Origin: an uncultured Pelagibacteraceae bacterium
Lineage (GTDB): Bacteria; Pseudomonadota; Alphaproteobacteria; Pelagibacterales; Pelagibacteraceae
Length of the DNA: 64,000 bases
Direction of reading: 5' to 3'
Assembly (NCBI GenBank): GCA_902596375.1
Contig: CACJTU010000003.1
Span: 24,217-88,216 of the forward strand
Shown: in pieces, positions 33,669-41,014 of the stretch
Layout of the letters: each line of letters begins with the position of its first letter
How positions within the stretch are numbered: the stretch's first letter is position 1
Program-made: the position numbers and the translations under genes
The notes under the pieces: model-generated
Database searches by the model: none
Told to the model about the DNA's origin: nothing
Seen by the model: only the letters and a program-made list of their open reading frames with translations

Positions 33669-35354
33669 TTAGGAATTTTTAAGACCCTCAATTACTTTAA
33701 TATTGATTTTTTCTCTCATATCGTCTTCGGTGTCATCAAAAGTTAATACGTTGTTCCAAAAATATCTTGCTTGAATTTTTCGATTTAATTTCCATAAAAT
33801 GTCTCCATAATGATCATTCACGATCGGGTCATCTGGCATTAATTCTACAGCTCTTTTTAGATACTTTTCTGCTTCTACATAGTCCTCTATTAAAAAATAA
33901 GCCCATCCAATTGAATCAATAATATATGGATCATTGCTTTTTAAATCATATGCTGTTTTCAACATATCCATTGCTTCATTAATTTTATAATCACGCTCTA
34001 ACCAAGAGTAAGCAAGGTAATTTAAAATATATGCATCACTAGGATCAATTTTAAGCGCATGCAATAAATCTTCATCTGACTTTTCATAATTGCCCATTCT
34101 TTCATAACTACTACCTCTACGATACAAAACATCTGATTTGATAAGTGAATTGTCATCCAGTGTTAAAATAATTTCTGTATAACGATCTATTGCCTTTTCA
34201 TAATTTTTAGAATTTTTATAAAAATTGGCTAAATCAAAAATCATTTTTATATTTGGATTTTCAATTTTATTAAATTTTGAGTCTATGTATTTAATTCCAT
34301 TTTCATAATCCTGCTGTTGAATTATTATTTGAGCTTCTTTTTTTAATCTAAACCAATAATAAAATTCATCTTCTTTTTTAAAGTTTTTTAAGATCCTTTG
34401 TACTTTATCAAATTCATCATTGAGATAAAAATTTTCTGCAACCAATGACAAATTAAATTCAAACTTGGGATTCAAATAGTTTGACAAATTTAAGTAAAAA
34501 TTTGATTTCTCAAAATTATCCTGAGAAGAATAAAGATTAGAGATTAAAAATAAAAATTCACTTACAAGATTATTATGATCTTTGCATGAAAAAATTTTTC
34601 CAAAATCATCAAATTTTTCTTTGTCTACCCAACTTTTGCTTTGTGAGAGTAAAAGTGTTGAATTTATATAATCAATTTGTTCAACAACTAATCTTGCTTC
34701 ATTTAATTTATTGTTATCAATTAAATGATTAAGATAAAAGAAAATGTATCTTGAATAATCACCTTGTTGATTATTTATTAAATTAAGAAAAAATGACGAA
34801 GTTCTTTTATCTTCAATATAACATCTTTGGAATGTCTCGGCTATAAGAGACAAGTTTCCAAAATTTTTTTTGTTATCTAATATTTTTTTATTTTTAAATG
34901 TATAAATATACTGTTTAAGAGTTTCAAATATAACTAGGTTTATTCTATCTTCATCTTGAAATTTTAAACTTTGTGTTAAATATTCGTCAGCCTTTTTAAA
35001 GTTATTTTTTTTTAAACTGTCAATTATTAAAATTATATACGCATCATAAAAATCTGAATTAGATTTGTTTGCATTGTTATTTAATACATTAATTGCTTGA
35101 GGTACTTTGTTATCTAAAACTAAAGAGTTAACATATCTTTTTAAATAACTGTCATGTTTGTTAATTAATACCTTGGTTAAGTTAAAAAATTTTAAAGCTT
35201 CAAAATTATCTCGATTTTCAAATGCAACAATTCCAGAAAAATAATTTGACAAATCTCTTGAGTTGAAATCATTAAAAGTAGCACTTTTAGAATACAAAGG
35301 TGTCTGGTAAGATATAAATATTAATAGTACTAATTTTAGAAATTTTAGGAACAT
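33669..35354 (-). CDS. Tetratricopeptide repeat protein, probably exported
   Basis: The 561-residue protein has an N-terminal signal peptide (FLKLVLLIFISYQTPLYS) and then helical repeats. TPR units are clearest from about residue 385 to 545 (YEKAIDRYTEII, YEKSDEDLLHALKIDP, INEAMDMLKTAYDLKSNDP, YVEAEKYLKRAVELMPDDP). This suggests a periplasmic or outer-membrane scaffold, though no lipobox cysteine is seen. A TPR gene next to ispE is a common alphaproteobacterial arrangement. Its partner is unknown. It diverges from the UDG gene across 11 bases. Confidence 0.8.
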   Translation of the reverse strand: MFLKFLKLVLLIFISYQTPLYSKSATFNDFNSRDLSNYFSGIVAFENRDNFEALKFFNLTKVLINKHDSYLKRYVNSLVLDNKVPQAINVLNNNANKSNSDFYDAYIILIIDSLKKNNFKKADEYLTQSLKFQDEDRINLVIFETLKQYIYTFKNKKILDNKKNFGNLSLIAETFQRCYIEDKRTSSFFLNLINNQQGDYSRYIFFYLNHLIDNNKLNEARLVVEQIDYINSTLLLSQSKSWVDKEKFDDFGKIFSCKDHNNLVSEFLFLISNLYSSQDNFEKSNFYLNLSNYLNPKFEFNLSLVAENFYLNDEFDKVQRILKNFKKEDEFYYWFRLKKEAQIIIQQQDYENGIKYIDSKFNKIENPNIKMIFDLANFYKNSKNYEKAIDRYTEIILTLDDNSLIKSDVLYRRGSSYERMGNYEKSDEDLLHALKIDPSDAYILNYLAYSWLERDYKINEAMDMLKTAYDLKSNDPYIIDSIGWAYFLIEDYVEAEKYLKRAVELMPDDPIVNDHYGDILWKLNRKIQARYFWNNVLTFDDTEDDMREKINIKVIEGLKNS

Positions 35355-35365
35355 ATAACCATACT

Positions 35366-36085
35366 ATGACTAAAAAAGTGATAAATCAAAATACCAAATT
35401 AAACCAAGAACTAATTAATACTATTGAGCCAAAATTTATATTCGCTGATAAGCCAATAAATAGATTTAATATTTTAGAAACGAAAAATGGCACTCTGCAA
35501 ACTAATAAAGAAGAATTACTAAAAAATTTAAAAGATCAAATAAATTCAATTGAAAATTGTAAATTGAAAGAAAATTCAAACAAAATTATTTTAGGTGAGG
35601 GAAATATAAATAGCCCTTTAATGTTAATTGGAGAGGCTCCTGGGGCTGAAGAAGAAAAGTTGGGTGTCCCATTTGGAGGTGAAGTTGGCGAACTTCTTAA
35701 TAAAATGCTTATAGCCATCAATATTAAGAGGCAAAATATTTATACAAGTTATGCAATCAATTTTAGACCACCTGATGATAGAAAACCAACCTCAACCGAG
35801 ATTAAAAGGTACTCAGTATTTTTGAAAGAGCATATATCAATTATAAACCCAAAGATTATCGTTTTAATGGGTAGTTCAGCAATGGAGGCTATAACAGGAA
35901 TAAGCGAAAAAATAACTGCTGAAAGAGGACATTGGAAGGAAGTGATTTTAAAAAACAAAACATTCCCTTTAATGATAACTTTTAATCCATCTTATCTCAT
36001 CCGTTTTCCAGAAAATAAAAAATACTCATGGGAAGATTTAAAGAAAATTAGAGACAAGATTAAAGGCCTGAAGTTAAAAATTTGA
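35366..36085 (+). CDS. Family 4-type uracil-DNA glycosylase lacking Fe-S ligands
   Basis: This 239-residue protein has the family 4/5 UDG motif A (LMLIGEAPGAEEE), FGGEVGELLNKML, FRPPDDRKPT, VLMGSSA, and motif B FNPSYLIR. It removes uracil from DNA. The four 4Fe-4S cysteines of thermophilic family 4 enzymes align with Ile62, Cys65, Phe133 and Tyr149, so three are absent and a cluster is unlikely. An N-terminal extension of ~60 residues is present, as in other alphaproteobacteria. The start is uncertain because of the 11-base divergent spacer. Overlaps rnhB by one base. Confidence 0.85.
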   Translation: MTKKVINQNTKLNQELINTIEPKFIFADKPINRFNILETKNGTLQTNKEELLKNLKDQINSIENCKLKENSNKIILGEGNINSPLMLIGEAPGAEEEKLGVPFGGEVGELLNKMLIAINIKRQNIYTSYAINFRPPDDRKPTSTEIKRYSVFLKEHISIINPKIIVLMGSSAMEAITGISEKITAERGHWKEVILKNKTFPLMITFNPSYLIRFPENKKYSWEDLKKIRDKIKGLKLKI

Positions 36086-36645
36086 TGAAGATAATTGCAG
36101 GGGTTGATGAAGTTGGTAGAGGAAGTTTAATTGGACCTGTTTATGCTTCAGCAGTAATTTTAAAAAAATCAATTAATCAAAAGTTATTAAAAGATTCAAA
36201 ATCATTAAGTAAAAAAGAGAGAGAGCATCTATGTACATATATAAAAAAAAATTCTACTTGGTCCATAGGCAAAGCTTCTGTCAAAGAAATAGAAAAGCTG
36301 AATATACTTCAAGCAAGTTTGCTAGCTATGAAAAGAGCTATCAAAAAACTTAAGAAAAAACCAACACACGTTCTGATAGATGGAAACAAAACTCCAGAAT
36401 TAGAAAATTATAATTTAAAATCAGTTATTAAAGGAGATAAAAAAATCCCCTCTATTTCGGCAGCTTCTATAATTGCAAAAGTATCAAGAGATAAGTTTAT
36501 AACCACCTTATCAAAAAAAAATAAAGGGTATGATTGGGATAAAAACTTTGGGTACGGAACAAAACAGCACTTAAAAGCTTTGAAAAAATTAGGTATTACT
36601 AAACATCATAGAAAAACTTTTTCACCTATATCTAAAATAAATTAA
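36085..36645 (+). CDS. rnhB: Ribonuclease HII
   Basis: RNase HII cleaves RNA in RNA-DNA hybrids and misinserted ribonucleotides. The 186-residue protein starts with MKIIAGVDEVGRGSLIGPV, containing the catalytic Asp-Glu pair, and continues with LKDSKSLSKKERE, HVLIDGNKTP, and SISAASIIAKVSRDK. The ATG overlaps the TGA of the UDG gene by one base. A 104-base leader of ccrM follows. Confidence 0.96.
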   Translation: MKIIAGVDEVGRGSLIGPVYASAVILKKSINQKLLKDSKSLSKKEREHLCTYIKKNSTWSIGKASVKEIEKLNILQASLLAMKRAIKKLKKKPTHVLIDGNKTPELENYNLKSVIKGDKKIPSISAASIIAKVSRDKFITTLSKKNKGYDWDKNFGYGTKQHLKALKKLGITKHHRKTFSPISKIN

Positions 36646-36749
36646 CACTACATCTAGTTACCTTCTAAATTAGAAACACTAATCGAATCCAAATTTTTCA
36701 ATCTCAGGTTGACCGAAGAATCCATTTGGAGTCTAATTAATTTTTACAA
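36646..36749 (+). promoter_or_regulatory. ccrM upstream region with clustered GANTC sites
   Basis: This 104-base region carries three CcrM target sites: GAATC at 36685-36689, GAATC at 36718-36722 and GAGTC at 36729-36733. The last two form a 16-bp inverted repeat, GAATCCATTTGGAGTC, mismatched only at the N positions, ending 16 bases before the ccrM ATG. A second inverted repeat, TTCTAA-A-TTAGAA, lies at 36663-36675. In Caulobacter, GANTC sites in the ccrM leader mediate methylation-dependent control, so a similar feedback is a reasonable inference. Confidence 0.5.
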
Positions 36750-37820
36750 ATGAAAACTGATTTCAAAAATAAAATAATTAATGGAGATAGTCTCGAAGAA
36801 TTAAAAAAAATTCCACGTGAAACTTTTGATTTAATTTTTGCAGATCCTCCTTACAACTTACAATTAAAAAGTGAATTAACTAGACCCGATAGATCAAAGG
36901 TTAGTGCGGTAAATGATAAGTGGGATCAATTTGAAAATTTTAAAAAATATGATGATTTTACTTATGAATGGCTTAGTGAATGCAAAAGAATTTTAAAAAA
37001 AGATGGAGCAATTTGGGTTATAGGAAGCTACCATAATATTTTTAGAGTTGGCACAGCAATCCAAAATTTAGGTTTCTGGATTTTAAACGATGTTATTTGG
37101 AATAAAAATAATCCAATGCCAAATTTTAGAGGAACACGTTTTACTAACGCTCATGAAACTTTAATATGGGCATCTAAAAGTGAAAAGTCGAAATATACAT
37201 TCAATTATCAATCTTTAAAATGTTTAAATGATGATTTGCAAATGAGATCTAATTGGGATCTTCCAATATGCAATGGATCTGAAAGACTTAAAAAGGATGG
37301 AAAAAAAATTCACTCCACACAAAAACCAGAAGCACTTTTACATAGAATTTTACTAGCTACATCTAATAAAAATGACCTCATACTTGATCCTTTTTTAGGA
37401 TCAGGAACAACAGCTACAGTAGCAAAAAAACTAGGAAGAAATTATTTTGGAATAGAAAAAGAAAAAAATTATTTTAAAGCTGCTGAGCAACGCATAAAAG
37501 CCACAAAGCCAATTGAGGACGATTTATTAGATACACTAAAAAATAATAGATCAAAACCAAGAATCCCTTTTGGTTCATTAGTTGAGCTTGGAATAATTAA
37601 ACCTGGAACTAATATTTTTGATAATAAGAAAAAAATAACAGCCAGAATTATGGCTGATGGTAGTATAAAACATAATCAAGCAGAGGGTTCTATACACAAA
37701 GTTGCGGCTACTATTTTAGGGGCTGAAAGTTGTAACGGATGGACTTTTTGGCACTGTGATATAAATGGACGAACTTATCCTATTGATTATCTTAGACAAA
37801 GATTAATTTCTAAAAATTAA
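36750..37820 (+). CDS. ccrM: CcrM-type DNA adenine methyltransferase (GANTC)
   Basis: CcrM methylates adenine in GANTC and couples transcription to the cell cycle in alphaproteobacteria. The 356-residue protein has motif IV DPPY (residues 32-35), the SAM-binding DPFLGSGTT (from Asp213), and the order typical of beta-class amino methyltransferases. Its C-terminal extension (ARIMADGSIKHNQ, CNGWTFWHCDING, YLRQRL) is the domain found in CcrM and absent from most orphan methyltransferases. No restriction enzyme is nearby, consistent with a solitary enzyme. Confidence 0.95.
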   Translation: MKTDFKNKIINGDSLEELKKIPRETFDLIFADPPYNLQLKSELTRPDRSKVSAVNDKWDQFENFKKYDDFTYEWLSECKRILKKDGAIWVIGSYHNIFRVGTAIQNLGFWILNDVIWNKNNPMPNFRGTRFTNAHETLIWASKSEKSKYTFNYQSLKCLNDDLQMRSNWDLPICNGSERLKKDGKKIHSTQKPEALLHRILLATSNKNDLILDPFLGSGTTATVAKKLGRNYFGIEKEKNYFKAAEQRIKATKPIEDDLLDTLKNNRSKPRIPFGSLVELGIIKPGTNIFDNKKKITARIMADGSIKHNQAEGSIHKVAATILGAESCNGWTFWHCDINGRTYPIDYLRQRLISKN

Positions 37821-38959
37821 GTTTTATAAATTTTACCCAAATAACTTTCTAAAAATTTTTTATTTTTAGTTAAAAGTTTTAAAAAAATATTTCTAAATAT
37901 GATCATGATTGGATTTGATAAATGGAAGGCAAATTGATTGAAATTAGATCTACTGTTAATCATTTTTACTCTCTTTAATCTGATATCATAAAAATTATTG
38001 TTATTTATTAAACATTCATATAATTCATTAGCCCCCTCAATTGATTGGGAAGCTCCCTGTGCAAATGAAGGTGAAAAAGCAAAAAATGCGTCTCCTACAA
38101 GGAATATGTTTTTTGGAGGATTATATAAATTTTTACTTACAAATATTGGAAATAATTTAATATTTTGAAGACTTTTCAAAAAACTTTGAGAAACTTTTTT
38201 AGATAATTTAAATTTAATATTTTTTACAAAAGAACTCTCAGTAAAAAGATTGTAGTTCTCTTGCTCATTTGAATTTAATTTATGTTTTAAAATGCCAATA
38301 AAATTTAAATTTTTATCATTATTAATTGGATAAACAACATAATGAAAATTTGGTCCTAAAAACAAAGAAATATTTTCTTCATTTATATTTTGTAGATTTT
38401 CTCTCGATATACTTCCCCTAATAGCAATCGTATCATTGTAAATTGGTTTTGATTTATTGTTTGAGATTAATAGCTTCCCCTTAGAAAACACACCGTCTGA
38501 AATAATTAAGTAATCGCAACTAATTTTATTTTTATCAAATATTAATTTTATTGAATCTTTATCATAATCAATCTGTTCAATACTGTGATTATATTTAATT
38601 ATATCCTCGTTTATTTGTTCTTTTAAAAATTGAAGTAATTTTGATCTTTTCAATGTTGTGTATTTATAATCTTCAGAATTAAATTTTGAAATATCTAAGT
38701 CACAAATTTTTTTTGAATTTTTAATTTCATAAAAATCAATTTTTTTTGGATTAAATTTTTCATCTTTAGTGAAAGAAGTGAAGCCTATTTTATTTAAAAG
38801 CTTTACACTATTTACCGACAACTGAATTCCATAACCTTCTTCCATTTCTATTGAATTCCTTTTTTCATAAATCGTGACCTGATAATCCTTATGATCTTTG
38901 AATAAATTGGCAATATACAAACCAGAAATTCCAGCACCAATTATTGCAATTTTTTTCAT
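37817..38959 (-). CDS. FAD-dependent monooxygenase (UbiH/salicylate hydroxylase-like)
   Basis: This 380-residue flavoprotein has an N-terminal GAGISGLYIANLF dinucleotide motif, YEKRNSIEMEEGYGIQLSVNSVKLL, the mid-domain CDYLIISDGVFSKG, and the second FAD motif LVGDAFFAFSPSFAQGASQSIEGA, which defines class A flavin monooxygenases. These hydroxylate aromatic rings; in alphaproteobacteria some act in ubiquinone synthesis. Assignment to a particular ubi step is not possible from sequence. It starts at a 4-base overlap (ATGA) with mutY. Confidence 0.82.
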   Translation of the reverse strand: MKKIAIIGAGISGLYIANLFKDHKDYQVTIYEKRNSIEMEEGYGIQLSVNSVKLLNKIGFTSFTKDEKFNPKKIDFYEIKNSKKICDLDISKFNSEDYKYTTLKRSKLLQFLKEQINEDIIKYNHSIEQIDYDKDSIKLIFDKNKISCDYLIISDGVFSKGKLLISNNKSKPIYNDTIAIRGSISRENLQNINEENISLFLGPNFHYVVYPINNDKNLNFIGILKHKLNSNEQENYNLFTESSFVKNIKFKLSKKVSQSFLKSLQNIKLFPIFVSKNLYNPPKNIFLVGDAFFAFSPSFAQGASQSIEGANELYECLINNNNFYDIRLKRVKMINSRSNFNQFAFHLSNPIMIIFRNIFLKLLTKNKKFLESYLGKIYKT

Positions 38960-39942
38960 TTATGACTTTCTAAAAATTTAACTATCTTTTTTGTAAATGT
39001 TGGAAGTGTATAATTTTCAAGCTTTGTTGGATCAATCCAATAATTATTTTTATTTAAATTATATTTATTTTTAAATTCAATTTTAATATTCATGTTCATA
39101 TTAGACATTTTAAAATTCAAATCTTTATCAAAATTTTTAGGATTATTTACTTCCTCCATCGGGAAGATATTAAAATTTTTCAAAAAATTAAATTTATTAT
39201 TTTTGATTAATAAATAATGATTATTTTTTTTATAAACATTAAGCTTGTAAAAAGTTTCCTTATCCTTTTTTTTAAATTTTACTAAATCAAAATTTTTATT
39301 TTTAAATGATTTGCATTTTTTTACTAATGGACAATTCTTACAATTAGGGCTAACAGGTTTACAAATTAGTGCTCCTAATTCCATTAAGGCTTGAGCATAA
39401 TCACTAGACCTTTTGATAGATGTTCCAAAAATTTTTTTCTTCTCTTGTAAATTTTCTTTTTTTATTTGATCTTGTTTTTTTAAAAATAAGTATCTCTTTA
39501 GTACTCTTTCAATATTACCATCTAGAGGAATTATTGGTTCATTGAATGCAATTGCAGAAATTGCACTTGCTGTATAATCTCCAATTCCTGGAAGAGACTT
39601 TAAATCCAAAAAATTTCTAGGTATTTTTTTATTAAAATTTTTAACAACTATTTGAGCTGTTTTTTTTAAATTTCTTACTCTTGAATAGTATCCAAGACCC
39701 TCCCAAAGTTTAATTAATTTTCTATCATCATATTTAGATAATTTATCTATTGTGGGAATATTTTTTATAAACCTGTTAAAGTAAGGTATTACCGTTGCAA
39801 CCTGGGTTTGCTGCAACATAAATTCACTTATTAAAGTGTAGTATTGCTTTTTTGTTTGAGAAACATTCTTTCTCCAAGGTAAAGATCTTTTATTTAAATC
39901 ATACCAATTAAGAATATTATTTGTTATTATTGGATCTTTCAT
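38956..39942 (-). CDS. mutY: A/G-specific adenine glycosylase MutY
   Basis: MutY excises adenine opposite 8-oxoguanine. From ATG 39942 the protein is 328 residues. It has the LPWRKN start, SEFMLQQTQVATVIPYFNRF, LPGIGDYTASAISAIAF with the catalytic Asp region, PLDGNIERVLKR, and the 4Fe-4S ligands C-x6-C-x2-C-x5-C (CKPVSPNCKNCPLVKKC). A weaker C-terminal NUDIX-like domain follows. The longer frame to 39987 would enter the divergent gene, so I prefer 39942, whose ATG abuts the next gene's ATG. Confidence 0.95.
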   Translation of the reverse strand: MKDPIITNNILNWYDLNKRSLPWRKNVSQTKKQYYTLISEFMLQQTQVATVIPYFNRFIKNIPTIDKLSKYDDRKLIKLWEGLGYYSRVRNLKKTAQIVVKNFNKKIPRNFLDLKSLPGIGDYTASAISAIAFNEPIIPLDGNIERVLKRYLFLKKQDQIKKENLQEKKKIFGTSIKRSSDYAQALMELGALICKPVSPNCKNCPLVKKCKSFKNKNFDLVKFKKKDKETFYKLNVYKKNNHYLLIKNNKFNFLKNFNIFPMEEVNNPKNFDKDLNFKMSNMNMNIKIEFKNKYNLNKNNYWIDPTKLENYTLPTFTKKIVKFLESHK

Positions 39943-40431
39943 ATGCAATCTAAAAATAATACTAAGCAGAGAAACGCTAGCATTCAAGGATTAAGATCTT
40001 TCAAAGACACTTTGCCGAAAAATGTCAAAAAAATAATAAATAAAAAAGGTCATGTATATTCAGAAACGCTGAGCAATTGGAAATATTTAGTTGGAAGCGA
40101 ATTATTTAAAATTTGCTATCCAAAAACATTTAAAAATTCAAATAAATTTGGAGTTAGCACCTTAGTGGTGATGGTCAAGCGAGGGCATGAAGTTGACTTG
40201 GAATATTCGAAAAAAGATATTTTAGATAAAATGAATAATTTTTTTGGATATTTAGTTGTTGAAAAGCTTAAATTCATAAGTTTTGATGATGAACATGAAA
40301 TGGCAGGCTCGAGTAAAACAAAAGTTAAAAATGTGGCAATTAGTAAATACCAAGATAAGATTAAAGGTGTTAAAAACGAAAAAATTAAAAAATCATTAAC
40401 AGAGTTAACCAAGGTTTTTAGTGAGAAATGA
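39943..40431 (+). CDS. DUF721 protein, DciA-like
   Basis: This 162-residue protein has the DUF721/DciA domain at about residues 25-115 (SETLSNWKYLVGSELFKICYPKTF, LVVMVKRGHEVDLEYSKKDILDKMN). DciA loads the replicative helicase DnaB in bacteria lacking DnaC. The order mutY, DUF721, dsbA-like, smc is conserved in alphaproteobacteria. The start codon touches that of mutY with no spacer. Replication function is inferred from family. It ends with a 4-base overlap (ATGA) with the next gene. Confidence 0.8.
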   Translation: MQSKNNTKQRNASIQGLRSFKDTLPKNVKKIINKKGHVYSETLSNWKYLVGSELFKICYPKTFKNSNKFGVSTLVVMVKRGHEVDLEYSKKDILDKMNNFFGYLVVEKLKFISFDDEHEMAGSSKTKVKNVAISKYQDKIKGVKNEKIKKSLTELTKVFSEK

Positions 40432-41006
40432 AAAAAATTATATTCTTAATATTAATATTTTTTACTACAGTTTTAAATGTACAGGCTGAGGAAATTAAAA
40501 GAATAACTGTTGGTAACAAAGATGCAAAAATAACTATTATAGCTTTTGAATCGTTAACTTGTAGTCATTGTGCTAATTTTCATAAAAATGTTTATCCTCA
40601 ATTAAAAGAAGAGTATCTTGATACCGGACTCGCTAAAATAGAATTTAGACATTTTCCATTAGACATAGCGGCCTTTAATGCATCTAAAGTTTCTCAGTGT
40701 AAGAATGATGGAAATTCAGATATCCTTGAAAGTTTATATGCTAATCAACAAAAATGGGTAAAGGGAAGTTCAATACAGGAGGCAAATAAAAATCTACAAA
40801 AATTTTTAAAAAGTGAGGGATTTAGTATTGATTTTGATACTTGTATAAATAATAAGGAAATTGAAGATTTTGTATTAAACGATCGAATCGATGGAGCAAA
40901 GAACTTCAAAGTGAACGCAACTCCTACGATTATTATTAACAACGAAAAATTTGAAAAAACTCTAAATTATAAAAATTTAAAAAAAGCGCTAGAAAAACTG
41001 ATATAA
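40428..41006 (+). CDS. DsbA-family thiol:disulfide oxidoreductase
   Basis: This 192-residue periplasmic thioredoxin-fold protein has a signal peptide (IIFLILIFFTTVLNVQA, cleavage near residue 20), the active site Cys45-Ser-His-Cys48, and the cis-proline segment NATPTIII. The shape fits the DsbA/BdbD-like group that carries the helical insert between motif and cis-proline. It probably oxidises or isomerises disulfides in exported proteins. It lies between dciA-like and smc. Confidence 0.88.
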   Translation: MKKIIFLILIFFTTVLNVQAEEIKRITVGNKDAKITIIAFESLTCSHCANFHKNVYPQLKEEYLDTGLAKIEFRHFPLDIAAFNASKVSQCKNDGNSDILESLYANQQKWVKGSSIQEANKNLQKFLKSEGFSIDFDTCINNKEIEDFVLNDRIDGAKNFKVNATPTIIINNEKFEKTLNYKNLKKALEKLI

Positions 41007-41014
41007 GTTAGTGC

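Noticed and set aside
36750..37820. CcrM as part of a restriction-modification system
   Set aside because: No endonuclease gene is adjacent, and the C-terminal extension is that of the solitary cell-cycle methyltransferase.
40116..40412. Minus-strand frame of 98 codons within the dciA-like gene
   Set aside because: It is a shadow of a coding frame with a recognised DUF721 domain, and has no start context or similarity.
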